From the IMG/VR virus record IMGVR_UViG_3300015371_000036, positions 1-60,391 of that record: a stretch of 60,391 nucleotides of DNA; one strand, given 5' to 3'. Positions 47,281 to 55,136 of this stretch are shown here, piece by piece. Origin of the DNA: a virus. Numbering within the stretch: position 1 is the stretch's first letter; each line of letters starts with the position of its first letter. The notes beneath the pieces were generated by a model. The model saw only the letters and a list, made by a program, of their open reading frames with translations. It was not told the origin of the DNA and did no database searches. The translations under genes and the position numbers were made by a program.

Positions 47281-47952
47281 TCAGCGCCGCTCGGTCTCGG
47301 TGCGGCGCGAGAGCGTCAACTCAAGGAGCCGGAAACGTCTGCCGCGGAGGTTTTCCACCTCCTGGCGGACGGCTGCGATGCCCTTGCCGGTGATCCGTGC
47401 CCGCTGGTCGGCCGAGCACCGTTCCCGGTGGGTCGCCCTGGCGAAGACGTCCTTGTCGCCGTGCCAGACGCCCGTGCCATCGGTGAGGAACTGCGGGTCG
47501 GTTCGCCAGCGATGGGTTCCGCCCGAGCGCCATTCGGGCTTTATCGCCAGCCGCCCTCGCTCGCCGGGTTCAAGCCGCCCCTGCTCGCCGGGTTTAAGGC
47601 GGACGAGGTGTTCGCCTGGGTTCGTCGTGAGTCCGGCAAACGTCGCGACGAAGCCGTCCACCGCTATGCAGACGAACCAGCCCGCCCGCTTGACCGGCGG
47701 CTCGACGGTGAACATCATGCGCCCGCTGCCGATAAGGATCGCGGGATCAAGCCAGGCCACAAGGCCGGGCCGAATCTCGTCGGCCTCTACCGGACAGGGA
47801 GGGACTCGGCGCGAGGCATAACCAGGTGGACGCTTGCGGCGCTCCGCCTTCTCCAGCGTCCACCCAGGGTCGGGCCGCTCCTCCGGTTTCCCATCCTTCG
47901 ACGGCGGTGCGATGCCCGCCTCGGCGAAAGCGTCAAGCAGATTGTCCGCCAC
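47281..47952 (-). CDS. hypothetical protein
   Basis: The 223-residue protein starts at GTG with GGGAAAC nearby. PGLVAWLDPAILIGSGRMMFTVEPPVKRAGWFVCIAVDG has a beta-rich look; RLKPGEQGRLEPGERGRLAIKPEWRSGGTHRW has a short repeat; the C-terminal helix is basic. Not recognised. Confidence 0.58.
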   Translation of the reverse strand: MADNLLDAFAEAGIAPPSKDGKPEERPDPGWTLEKAERRKRPPGYASRRVPPCPVEADEIRPGLVAWLDPAILIGSGRMMFTVEPPVKRAGWFVCIAVDGFVATFAGLTTNPGEHLVRLKPGEQGRLEPGERGRLAIKPEWRSGGTHRWRTDPQFLTDGTGVWHGDKDVFARATHRERCSADQRARITGKGIAAVRQEVENLRGRRFRLLELTLSRRTETERR

Positions 47953-47996
47953 GTTTCCCGTCAGCTCCCCGCGCCTGATAGTACCCCGTGCGTACC

Positions 47997-48012
47997 GAAG
48001 CCGCTAGGCTTC
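47997..48012. repeat. hairpin in a 272-base gene-free gap
   Basis: GAAGCC-GCTA-GGCTTC is a perfect 6-bp stem resembling the stem of the hairpin at 38345 but with another loop. It lies upstream of the 47952 gene. A TACTAT (minus strand, 47983-47978) just downstream could be a -10. The rest of 47953-48224 is G+C-rich without a credible gene. Confidence 0.5.
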
Positions 48013-48224
48013 TGGCTTCCACTGAAAATCGGTGGCTTAACCTGCGCGGCCCCCCTCCTTGCATGACGGGGGGGGTCGCGCGGCTTCACTTCGGGACCGC
48101 CCCCACGTCGGCGAGCGGCCTGCCCTCGCCCCGGAAGGCGGGGTCGCGGCCGGCCGGATTCGAGGGGGCGGCCCTGGGCCTGCCCGCCCGCTCCCGCTAA
48201 CGGTCCCCCGTCCGTTCCCACGAT

Positions 48225-48857
48225 TCAGGCCGGACGCGATTCCGCGCTGATCGCTTCGAGGGCCTCCGGTGCCCGGCGATTCACCATCGCCTTCAAGTCG
48301 GGCGGTAGGGCCAGCACGGCGGCAACCTGGTCCTGGAGCGCGCCGTGCCCTGCTGGGTCGAACCCGTCGTCGCTGATCTGCTCCAGCGTCCGCCACAGCC
48401 CCGCGAAACGATCGGCGAGTCGATCCAATTCCTCCAGATTGCCGTCCTGCAGGGCCGCGTCGATGATCGCCCGGAAGCGGTCGGCGAGGTGGTCGCCGAG
48501 TTCGAGCGGTCCCTGTTCGGCAATCAGCAGCCGGAGAACAAGAAGACCCTCCCGGCCGGATCGAGGGATGAGGTCGGAATCCATGCCGATACCTATACCG
48601 CAAACGCGCCGTTCCGAGGCCGGGCGAGGGGATCGCGGGCTGGACGTTTCGTCGGCGTCCGCGACGTCCAGATCAGTCCGAGCCGCCGGCTGCACTTCCG
48701 CCTGGTCGTAGTGCCAGACCCGGCCGCGCTGATCCCGAAGGCCCACCCGCCGCTGCCCGCGCAGGCCCGTGTATAGATCGACCACGGCGAGGCGCTCCGG
48801 CTTCGGGTGGTCAGGGGTCGTGAACTCGATTTCTGGGTACACGCCGTTCTCGTTCAA
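48225..48857 (-). CDS. hypothetical protein
   Basis: The 210-residue frame starts at a TTG with GGGAAGG nearby. Residues 1-65 (ERLAVVDLYTGLRGQRRVGLRDQRGRVWHYDQAEVQ) suggest a small beta domain. The C-terminal part from MDSDLIPRSGREGLLVLRLLIAEQGPLELGDHLADRFRAIIDAAL is helical and could be a separate gene starting at about 48584. Not recognised. Confidence 0.52.
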   Translation of the reverse strand: MNENGVYPEIEFTTPDHPKPERLAVVDLYTGLRGQRRVGLRDQRGRVWHYDQAEVQPAARTDLDVADADETSSPRSPRPASERRVCGIGIGMDSDLIPRSGREGLLVLRLLIAEQGPLELGDHLADRFRAIIDAALQDGNLEELDRLADRFAGLWRTLEQISDDGFDPAGHGALQDQVAAVLALPPDLKAMVNRRAPEALEAISAESRPA

Positions 48858-48963
48858 GTAGCCTTCCCGGCTTCCCCGCGGACGGGCCAGGGAGAAGGGG
48901 ACTGGTTGAGGGGGGCGAGGGCCGTCAGCAGGGGCGGTGCCTCGCCCCCCCGCAGCCGGCCCA

Positions 48964-49152
48964 TTAGGTGAAGCCGTCGCCGACGTTCCAGGTCAGTTTT
49001 TTCTTGCCGCAGCGGGAGCATTTCTCGCGTTTCAACGCCGTGCGCACTCCCGCAGGATCATCGGGCGTCGGCTGAAGCTCGACCGATGGCCTGGCCGTCT
49101 CACCACAACCTTGGCAGACGGCGCGAACCTCCATCGGATTTCCCGTTCCCAA
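48964..49152 (-). CDS. small zinc-ribbon protein
   Basis: The 62-residue protein reads RAVCQGCGETARPSVELQ...ALKREKCSRCGKKKLTWNVGDGFT, a four-cysteine ribbon. A TTG start at 49152 has GGGAGG before it; the ATG at 49134 is the alternative. It is downstream of the tRNA on the same strand. Confidence 0.65.
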   Translation of the reverse strand: MGTGNPMEVRAVCQGCGETARPSVELQPTPDDPAGVRTALKREKCSRCGKKKLTWNVGDGFT

Positions 49153-49171
49153 GCCGGCCTCCCTTTGGCGC

Positions 49172-49189
49172 GAACGCTCTTTAGCGTTC
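49172..49189. other. leader hairpin between tRNA and zinc-ribbon gene
   Basis: GAACGCT-CTTT-AGCGTTC is a perfect 7-bp stem in the 299-base gap 49153-49451. On the minus strand it lies between the tRNA and the small gene and has no T tract. I see no other gene in this gap. Confidence 0.55.
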
Positions 49190-49451
49190 AGGCCAGTCTA
49201 CACACGCGGGGGGGAGCGGCAGCGACCCGGCAGGGGGGAGGCCGACCGCCGCTCCGCCGCTCCTCGCGCTCCTCGCGCGCCTGGTGGCCAGACCGGGCAC
49301 GGGAGATTGGCGGCGTTGGCGCAGGATGCCCTCTATGGCGAGCGGGCCAATCACCTGGGCTCTTTCGTCGAAGGGGCACGCCGGGCCGGACACCCTCGAC
49401 CTCCAACTAGACGGACCTCTCGCCTTCGCACCGGGACCGTCAGAGCCGCAA

Positions 49452-49524
49452 TGGCGGGGGCGGGACTCGAACCCGCGACCTCCAGGTTATGAGCCTGGCG
49501 AGCTACCAACTGCTCCACCCCGCT
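49452..49524 (-). tRNA. tRNA-Met (CAT) with initiator-like features
   Basis: A 73-base cloverleaf folds on the minus strand: acceptor 49518-49524 with 49453-49459, D arm GAGC/GCTC, anticodon stem CCAGG/CCTGG around CTCATAA (anticodon at 49491-49489), and T arm GCGGG-TTCGAGT-CCCGC. Position 1 is A opposite C72, so the end pair is mismatched as in bacterial initiators (usually C1-A72). A11-U24 in the D stem is also an initiator mark. The anticodon stem has two of the three G-C pairs expected. CCA is not encoded. An initiator-like tRNA is the best reading; an elongator Met tRNA is possible. Confidence 0.88.
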
Positions 49525-49664
49525 AAGAAAAAGTTGCGCACTACCCCGAGCGTCGGCTAGGGTGGCGGTGCGTAGCCTCCCGGTTCCGATTCTTGGCCGA
49601 GACCGGACGAACGGCCCCGCCCCCGATGAGGGATCGTTCGCCACCGCCGGGGGGCTACGTCCAC

Positions 49665-49937
49665 TTAGCCTCGAAGGCGCTCGACGGTCGGTGGTACGAC
49701 GCCATACTGGCCGAATCCCGCCGCCATCGCGATGGCCTCCTCGGGCCGGTCACAGATCACGATCAGCGGCTCCCCGGCGCTGGCCGCCTCGGCGGCCTTC
49801 TCGAACAGCGAGACCGCGCCAAACGCGAGTTCCCGCGCCTTCGCTCGATCGGCGAGATAGCGAAGCAGACGCGCCTGTGATTTCCGAAACCGCAGGCCCA
49901 TCATCAGGTTCGCGGTAAGCGGTTTAGTGACGGGCAT
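49665..49937 (-). CDS. hypothetical protein
   Basis: The 90-residue protein reads NLMMGLRFRKSQARLLRYLADRAKARELAFGAVSLFEKAAEAASAGEPLIVICDRPEEAIAMAAGFGQYG. The PLIVICDRPEEAIAMA segment looks like a small alpha/beta fold. It starts 14 bases inside the HNH gene end. Not recognised. Confidence 0.55.
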   Translation of the reverse strand: MPVTKPLTANLMMGLRFRKSQARLLRYLADRAKARELAFGAVSLFEKAAEAASAGEPLIVICDRPEEAIAMAAGFGQYGVVPPTVERLRG

Positions 49938-50226
49938 CGGCGGCCTCCCGTTGGGTCTTTTCCTTGTGGCACGGGCCGCAGACCCCGCGAAGGTTGCCGA
50001 GGCTGTGGTCGTCCCCGCGGCGTATGTGATCGACCTCGGTCGACGGAGCGAGGCCGCAAATCCGGCAGACGGGATCACGTCGAAGCACCAGTCGGCGAAG
50101 ACGCCCCCAACCGCGCGGCAGCCGTTGCCTCCGGGTGCTGCCTTCCCAGGGCTTCCGTTTGTGGACCGGGCAGGGTTGGAGGTTCGGACAGCCGGGGTGC
50201 GGGCAGATGCGGCTCGCCCGGCTCAT
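49924..50226 (-). CDS. HNH endonuclease
   Basis: The ATG at 50226 gives 100 residues. An N-terminal Cys cluster (ICPHPGCPNLQPCPVH) precedes RRLVLRRDPVCRICGLAPSTEVDHIRRGDDHSLGNLRGVCGPCHKEKTQREA, a full HNH core. This small type often aids terminase in cos-phage packaging; here it is far from terL. The alternative is a recombination or mobile nuclease. Confidence 0.87.
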   Translation of the reverse strand: MSRASRICPHPGCPNLQPCPVHKRKPWEGSTRRQRLPRGWGRLRRLVLRRDPVCRICGLAPSTEVDHIRRGDDHSLGNLRGVCGPCHKEKTQREAADARH

Positions 50227-50345
50227 GCCGCCCCCCGTGGAAGGGCAGAGCTTGGGTCGCGGGCCTGTGAGGGTGGGGCCGCGAGTATTAGGCGACCAGC
50301 CCGGAAGCCGGGGCGCATTATGGCTCTGCCTGGCACGCTGGAGCG

Positions 50346-51041
50346 TTATGCGGCGCGCTGGCCCGCCGCTATTTGGGCGTTCTTGATTTCCCGCTCGATC
50401 GCCGCGAGCAACGAGACCTGGCCCTCGGCGGGGAGATCCTTCAGCGTCTCCCGGAGGCGATCTCGAATCGCGCGCTCTTTCTTTCGCCTTGCTTCTTCTT
50501 CCATCTCCTCGCTCTCTTCCGCCAGCTCGCGCTCGAACTCGGCGCGGTCGTGTCGTGCCCTTGCGACGAAACCGCGCAAGGTCTCGTCGTCTACTGCCTC
50601 CGCCGAGTCGATCGCGGCCCGGCCGCCGGCCACGTAGCCTCGCTCGGTCTCCGGGGTCCACGGCTCATGGTGCTCGCCTCGGGGCGGGACGTCGTCGGCG
50701 TCCCGCCAGCGGGTCTTTAGGCCGGGGGCGCTACGGGGGCTGGGTGCCGCGCCCAGGAGGCGAAGCGGCTGCCGGGAGTCGCGGACGACGAACCGGATCA
50801 GCCAGGTGCCCTCGCGCAGCTCTGGCTCGCGGAACTCGATCCAAACGGTCGGCTCCCGAGGAATCTCCACGACCGCGCCGGTTTCCCGATCGACAACCTG
50901 CCGGCTCCGTCTCGTCCATGCGAGGACCAGCGTGTCGCCGCCCTTCACGGCCGGCCGGCGGTCGCGACGAAGTGCCCGGTGGTCGCCATCGAAGATCGCG
51001 CGCCGCTCTGCCCGCGTGAGGGCGAAGGAGACCTGGGTCAC
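50346..51041 (-). CDS. ASCH/PUA-like domain protein
   Basis: The 231-residue protein starts at a GTG overlapping the upstream stop. ALTRAERRAIFDGDHRALRRDRRPAVKGGDTLVLAWTRR and TVWIEFREPELREGTWLIRFVVRDSR fit an ASCH/PUA-like beta-barrel that binds RNA or modified bases. The C-terminal half is coiled coil (EFERELAEESEEMEEEARRKKERAIRDRLRETL). A link to the methyltransferases in the same operon is possible. Confidence 0.65.
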   Translation of the reverse strand: MTQVSFALTRAERRAIFDGDHRALRRDRRPAVKGGDTLVLAWTRRSRQVVDRETGAVVEIPREPTVWIEFREPELREGTWLIRFVVRDSRQPLRLLGAAPSPRSAPGLKTRWRDADDVPPRGEHHEPWTPETERGYVAGGRAAIDSAEAVDDETLRGFVARARHDRAEFERELAEESEEMEEEARRKKERAIRDRLRETLKDLPAEGQVSLLAAIEREIKNAQIAAGQRAA

Positions 51042-51403
51042 TGGTCCTCCTCGCCTGGGAGCGCCGCCTCAAACCGTTTCAAGAGCGCCAGGTCGCTCTC
51101 AAGTGCGGCGGCGGCGATCATCTTCGCCTTGTCGAGAGGCGCGGCCTCCCTGACGCTGCCTTCCAACGAACGCTGCGGAACCCGCCCGATCAGCCGGCAC
51201 GCGAGGGTGCAAGGCTCCTCGTCGTACCCGGCCCGGAGATCGCGAACCGCGTCGACGGCCTCCTCCGGGTCGAAGACAAGATGCTCGGGACCGTCGATGC
51301 CGCTCAGGTCCGCACCCCCCAACCGTGCGCAATCCCAAGCGACCCGGCGGAGCCGAGCGATCTCGGCGCGGGCGTGAGTCAGCTCCGCACCCTCGGCGTT
51401 CAT
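51038..51403 (-). CDS. hypothetical protein
   Basis: The 121-residue protein is mostly helical: HARAEIARLRRVAWDCARLGGADLSGIDGPEHLVFDPEEAVDAVRDLRAGY, then LDKAKMIAAAALESDLALLKRFEAALP. Four-base overlaps at both ends place it in the ParB-like operon. Not recognised. Confidence 0.57.
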   Translation of the reverse strand: MNAEGAELTHARAEIARLRRVAWDCARLGGADLSGIDGPEHLVFDPEEAVDAVRDLRAGYDEEPCTLACRLIGRVPQRSLEGSVREAAPLDKAKMIAAAALESDLALLKRFEAALPGEEDQ

Positions 51404-52215
51404 AGGGACGCCAACTTCCCGCCACGGCGGCTGCGGTTGTAAACCTCGACGATCACGGCCGCCACCAAGCGCTCGACCGACGTCGAACGGATCTCCTTCA
51501 GCATCCGCGCCTTTCCGAGGAGGCCGGAGGCACCGCCTGGGAACTTCGCCAGCTTCTCGATCAGCTTGGCCCGGTCGACCTCGTCCCCGTAGGTGCCGAG
51601 AACGATCGCCACCCCGCCGAGGACGTTTTTCTCGAAGGCGGCGTAGCGGAGGCCCCAGGTGGCAACCGCGAGGTCGAGCGTCGCGTCGAGGAGCGCACCG
51701 TCAGGCGTGCCGTTGCTGCCGGCGTAGAGCTGCAGGAGCTTCTTGACGCAGGTGATCGCGCCGTCCCGGCCGGCCCCGGCAACGTGGAGACCGTGCCCCT
51801 CGACGATGGCGTTGACCTCGCAGCAGACCTCGTCGCCCTCGACCAAGCCCTTCGAGAAGTCGTCGTAGGGAGTGATCGGGCGCTGGTTATTGTGCCGCCG
51901 GAAGAACGCCGCCTCCTGCGCCAGCGTGAGGCCGCGGTAGACGTGGCACGTCACCTCCCACTCGCCCATATCGTGTTGGAGGAGGGCGGCAACCCGATGC
52001 TGGCCGTCAAGGACCACGAGGTCGCCGTTCGCCCGCTCGGAGACGGTCAGGATTCCCAGGCCATCCAGGTCTAGTTTGTCCGCGAGTGCCTTGACGCGGG
52101 CAGGGATCAGCCGGCGCTGGACCTGCTGGTCGATCTTCAGCTTCTCGGCCGGAACCTCGACAATGCGAGGTTTGCGGCGGGAGCCTTTGGTGATGGCGGT
52201 AACTGCTGCTGGCAT
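51400..52215 (-). CDS. ParB-like nuclease-domain protein (DUF6551-type)
   Basis: The ATG at 52215 gives 271 residues. IVEVPAEKLKIDQQVQRRLIPARVKALADKLDLDGLGILTVSERANGDLVVLDGQHRVAALLQHDMGEWEVTCHVYRGLTLAQEAAFFRRHNNQRP matches the ParB/Srx N-terminal fold with the VLDGQHRVAAL motif. The rest is helical. Phage members are usually not partition proteins, as no ParA is present. Nucleotide-dependent DNA binding or nuclease activity is possible. Confidence 0.8.
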   Translation of the reverse strand: MPAAVTAITKGSRRKPRIVEVPAEKLKIDQQVQRRLIPARVKALADKLDLDGLGILTVSERANGDLVVLDGQHRVAALLQHDMGEWEVTCHVYRGLTLAQEAAFFRRHNNQRPITPYDDFSKGLVEGDEVCCEVNAIVEGHGLHVAGAGRDGAITCVKKLLQLYAGSNGTPDGALLDATLDLAVATWGLRYAAFEKNVLGGVAIVLGTYGDEVDRAKLIEKLAKFPGGASGLLGKARMLKEIRSTSVERLVAAVIVEVYNRSRRGGKLASL

Positions 52216-52222
52216 CGTGGGA

Positions 52223-53029
52223 TCACCCCCCTGTTTCGAGCCGGCCACAAAGCCGGCGCAGAGTTTTGGCTGAACTGCGGAGCATCCGAATCCACTGCTC
52301 CACTTCCTCCGGGTCGGCGACAGCCAGCGCGCGTCGCACGTCGAAGTCCTCTAGTCCTTCGCGGTAGCCGTCGAGGCCCGCAACGGCCGTCGCGAGGCGC
52401 TCCCGCGCCTTGTTCGCAACCAGGCGATTCCGCGGCGAGGTGACGTCGAATGGCCGGGGGGAACCCAACGGCTTCCCGTCCCGGAGGCGGCGGCCGGTGG
52501 TTTCCTCGAATGCCCGGTTGACGCTGATCTCGCCGGCGCGAACTCGCTCGTGCAGATCGGGGCGCTGGTCCGCTACGCGCTGCGCGCGCTCGACACTCGA
52601 TCGCGAAATACCCAGGCGCTCGCCCGCCCGTGCGGTGGCGCGCGCCTCATTCCCCCGAACTTTCGTCTCAATTGGGACAGAAGTTCCGGCCAGGTCGGTC
52701 CGAGCACCCTGACGCTCTCTGGCCCGCGCCCGCTCATAGTCGAGCAGGGACACCGCGACCGCCGCCCGCTGCCCGGTCGTGAGGTGCCTGCGCCGGAGAT
52801 TCAGGGAGAGGACAAACTCGGCGGGATCATCGCCCCCGTACTGGCGGGTCGCCGGCTCGAGTTCAAGTTCGGCGCAGGCGCGCGCCCGGTGCCTCCCGTC
52901 GAGCACTTTCCCCTCGAAGAGGGTGATCGGCTCGCGAAGGCCAACCGCCCGAATATCGTCCCGTAGCTCGCGGAACTCGTCCTCGGACATCGGCGGGATC
53001 AACTCGGCTAGGGGATGGGTGGGCATCAT
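52223..53029 (-). CDS. ParB N-terminal domain protein with helix-turn-helix
   Basis: The 268-residue protein has HPLAELIPPMSEDEFRELRDDIRAVGLREPITLFEGKVLDGRHRARACAELELEPATRQYGG, with VLDGRHR in the ParB catalytic/nucleotide motif. FVLSLNLRRRHLTTGQRAAVAVSLL and ARAGERLGISRSSVERAQRVADQRPDL give a helix-turn-helix. No parA lies nearby. It may regulate phage genes. It overlaps the coiled-coil gene by four bases. Confidence 0.82.
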   Translation of the reverse strand: MMPTHPLAELIPPMSEDEFRELRDDIRAVGLREPITLFEGKVLDGRHRARACAELELEPATRQYGGDDPAEFVLSLNLRRRHLTTGQRAAVAVSLLDYERARARERQGARTDLAGTSVPIETKVRGNEARATARAGERLGISRSSVERAQRVADQRPDLHERVRAGEISVNRAFEETTGRRLRDGKPLGSPRPFDVTSPRNRLVANKARERLATAVAGLDGYREGLEDFDVRRALAVADPEEVEQWIRMLRSSAKTLRRLCGRLETGG

Positions 53030-53451
53030 TGCCGCGCCCCGAAGACCTCCCCGGTGCGGGGATCGAAGGTGGGCACCTTTGCCTCTTCCTGCAGTCCCTT
53101 CAGGGTGGACTGGCGAGCGCTAATCGCCGTCTCCATCTTCCGGGCGTGCTTTTCGAGCGCTTCGACCCGACGCTTGGCCCGGCGATACTCGGCGTATACC
53201 CCGAAGCCCGTTCGCTTGCGCGCCATCGCCAGCCGCACGTCTTCGCCGGGCAGCCGCTCGCCGCGTGCCTCGTATTCCTCCACCAGCTCCAAGAGCGCCT
53301 CGTCGAGGGCCTCCTCCCATTCGGCCTCGCGGTCGCCAAGGGCGAGATGGGCCTCCTCGATCAGCTTCCCCAGCTGGTCGATCTCGACGGCCTTTTCGTC
53401 GAGAAACGCCATCACGGCCGCGGGCGTTGGTAGGGGTGCGCCTTCGGTCAT
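53026..53451 (-). CDS. coiled-coil hypothetical protein
   Basis: The 141-residue protein begins TEGAPLPTPAAVMAFLDEKAVEIDQLGKLIEEAHLALGDREAEWEEALDEALLELVEEYEARGERLPGEDVRLAMARKR and is predicted to be one long helical hairpin. Phage proteins of this type often sit beside recombination genes. The ATG overlaps the small membrane gene's stop. Confidence 0.63.
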   Translation of the reverse strand: MTEGAPLPTPAAVMAFLDEKAVEIDQLGKLIEEAHLALGDREAEWEEALDEALLELVEEYEARGERLPGEDVRLAMARKRTGFGVYAEYRRAKRRVEALEKHARKMETAISARQSTLKGLQEEAKVPTFDPRTGEVFGARQ

Positions 53452-53591
53452 TCGGTCTCCTTTCCTTGCCGCCAGGCCAGGAGGCCCGAGCACGCCGCGA
53501 CCAGGCCCCAAATGCAGGCGGCGGCCGGCTGGCCCACCAAGACCGCCAGCACCGCGGCGGCGGCGAAGACCACCGCCAGGCGGACGGTCAC
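53448..53591 (-). CDS. 47-residue membrane peptide
   Basis: A GTG at 53591 overlaps the exonuclease stop (GTGA) and the stop overlaps the next ATG. The product is TVRLAVVFAAAAVLAVLV, a Gln-Pro turn, then AAACIWGLVAACSGLLAW with a charged end RQGKETE, so two membrane segments. Precise overlaps at both ends support it. Function unknown. Confidence 0.58.
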   Translation of the reverse strand: MTVRLAVVFAAAAVLAVLVGQPAAACIWGLVAACSGLLAWRQGKETE

Positions 53592-54472
53592 GCTCGTGCT
53601 TTCCGCTCCTTCCCGGCGCGGTTGCGGATCATCGCCCGGTGCCGGTAGAGGCCAACGGCCGCGAGCGCCGCCGTGGTGTCGGCCTGCCCCTCCCAGAGCC
53701 GGTAGCGCCCATCGCCGCCGACGTGGAGGATGCCGGTCCAATCCGTGTGCCCGAACCCGCAGCCCTCGGCCAGGTGCGAGTAGAGGGCCGTCTGGACGTG
53801 ATCCTTCTCGGACACCCAGGTGCCGGTCTTGCAATCAATCAGGCCGATCCCGAGCTTGTGGCAGGGGCAGAGCGGATCGGCGCAACCCTCGAACCGTGCG
53901 CGAAGGTCGAACCGTCCCGCAACGCCCAGCTCCTCGTCCGCAACGATTTGCTCTGCCTGCAGTGGTTCCGGGTTGTGATCTAGCCAGAAATCGACGACGG
54001 CCTGGGCGTATCCCTTCTCCTCCTCGGTCAGCGCCTCGTAATCGGGCACAGGCTGGCCGGCGGCAAGCGCCCGGAGAACTTGCTCATGGACACTCGTTCC
54101 GACGAGGCCCTTCGCCTCGCGAATGTCCTCGTAGGTGAGCTTGGCGGCGAGCAGGGCATCCCAGATCCGTTCGGGGTCTTCCGGGTCGAGCCACATCAGC
54201 TCGGAGCGGATCGTGGCCGCGTCGTCGTGTTCGAGGGCCTCGGCAGCGAGGCGAGCAACGCCAACCGAATTGAGCCTGGCCGCCCAGCGCATGAGCCGGT
54301 CAGGTTCGAAGTCAATTGGCTTGATCGCCGTCGTCACGCCCGTATATCGCCGACCGCGGCTCCCGTCCTCGTGGCAGCGGTAGTAGGCGTGGTCCTTGTC
54401 CACGTAGTAGAGCCGCCCGCCGTTCGGTAGCTCGATCAGTTCCCCCCGCTCCGCCTCGGTGAGCGAGGGCAT
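53588..54472 (-). CDS. PD-(D/E)XK exonuclease (Cas4/RecB-like)
   Basis: The ATG at 54472 gives 294 residues. GTSVHEQVLRALAAGQPVPDYEALTEEEKGYAQAVVDFWLDHNPEPLQAEQIVADEELGVAGRFDLRARF and GIGLIDCKTGTWVSEKDHVQTALYSHLA carry the RecB-family motifs: H in SVHEQ, GRFD, the D-x-K in LIDCKTG, and QxxxY. An insert ADPLCPCHKLG may bind metal. It likely resects phage DNA for the Rad52-like annealing protein in this operon. Confidence 0.85.
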   Translation of the reverse strand: MPSLTEAERGELIELPNGGRLYYVDKDHAYYRCHEDGSRGRRYTGVTTAIKPIDFEPDRLMRWAARLNSVGVARLAAEALEHDDAATIRSELMWLDPEDPERIWDALLAAKLTYEDIREAKGLVGTSVHEQVLRALAAGQPVPDYEALTEEEKGYAQAVVDFWLDHNPEPLQAEQIVADEELGVAGRFDLRARFEGCADPLCPCHKLGIGLIDCKTGTWVSEKDHVQTALYSHLAEGCGFGHTDWTGILHVGGDGRYRLWEGQADTTAALAAVGLYRHRAMIRNRAGKERKARA

Positions 54473-54474
54473 GG

Positions 54475-54930
54475 TCAACCCCCCGCGATCCGAGCCAGCG
54501 CTGCCTGGGCGTGCCGCTCGGCCACCGGCCCGATCGCTGGCAACGCCACCGCCGTGCCGGCCGCCGCGGCGGCCTTCGTTTCGCGGATTGCCTGGCGGAA
54601 GATGACCCGGACGTGATCGAATGCCGCGCCCTCCGCGACTGCACCAGCGCCGTCGTTCACTTCTTCGACGTCGCCACCGAAGTCGTCCAACGCGAGGGCG
54701 TCGAGGGTGGCCGTGCAGGCTTCCTGCAGATCCTCGTTGCCGCCGCACGCGACTCCGATCGCGCCGAGTGCGCAGTAGGCGTTCGCCGCGGTGTCCCAGA
54801 AGCCGGGTTCGTCCGCCGTGAACACGGACTGCGCGCCGAGCCGCTGCCGGCAAAACGCCTTCTGGGTCCATCCGCCCGGCCGCTCGATTAGGGCCAAGGC
54901 CCGCTCCAGCGCCTCGTATTGCTCCATCAT
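54475..54930 (-). CDS. DUF6197-like hypothetical protein
   Basis: The 151-residue protein has ALALIERPGGWTQKAFCRQRLGAQSVFTADEPGFWDTAANAYCALGAIGVACGG, the W-x-Q...G...W...A-x-GAIG pattern of the DUF6197 family, common in actinophages. The rest is Ala-rich helix. Two ATGs are in tandem at the start. Role unknown. Confidence 0.68.
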   Translation of the reverse strand: MMEQYEALERALALIERPGGWTQKAFCRQRLGAQSVFTADEPGFWDTAANAYCALGAIGVACGGNEDLQEACTATLDALALDDFGGDVEEVNDGAGAVAEGAAFDHVRVIFRQAIRETKAAAAAGTAVALPAIGPVAERHAQAALARIAGG

Positions 54931-54965
54931 GCTCCTCCTTTGTCTGAGTGGTTGCGCAGCCGCTC

Positions 54966-55136
54966 CTAGCGGCGAAGCGCGGTTTCGACGTCTCCCTTGG
55001 CCTCTTCGATTTGCCCGGCAAGATCGGGGGCGCGCTCCTGGGCCTCGACGAGCAGCTCGTCGAAGCGCTCGGCGGCGGCGTGTAGGCCGGCGCGCAGGGC
55101 ACTAATCCGCCGGCCGACGTGCTCACGCGGCTCCAT
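54966..55136 (-). CDS. small helical protein
   Basis: The ATG at 55136 gives 56 residues (MEPREHVGRRISALRAGLHAAAERFDELLVEAQERAPDLAGQIEEAKGDVETALRR), one amphipathic coil. It overlaps the annealing-protein gene by 14 bases. Could be a small partner of the recombination proteins. An earlier start at 55160 is possible. Confidence 0.55.
   Translation of the reverse strand: MEPREHVGRRISALRAGLHAAAERFDELLVEAQERAPDLAGQIEEAKGDVETALRR

Noticed and set aside
51400-53029. Two ParB-like genes as a plasmid-type partition locus
   Set aside because: No ParA ATPase or centromere-like repeat array is present, and the prophage is integrated; phage ParB-fold proteins often have other roles.
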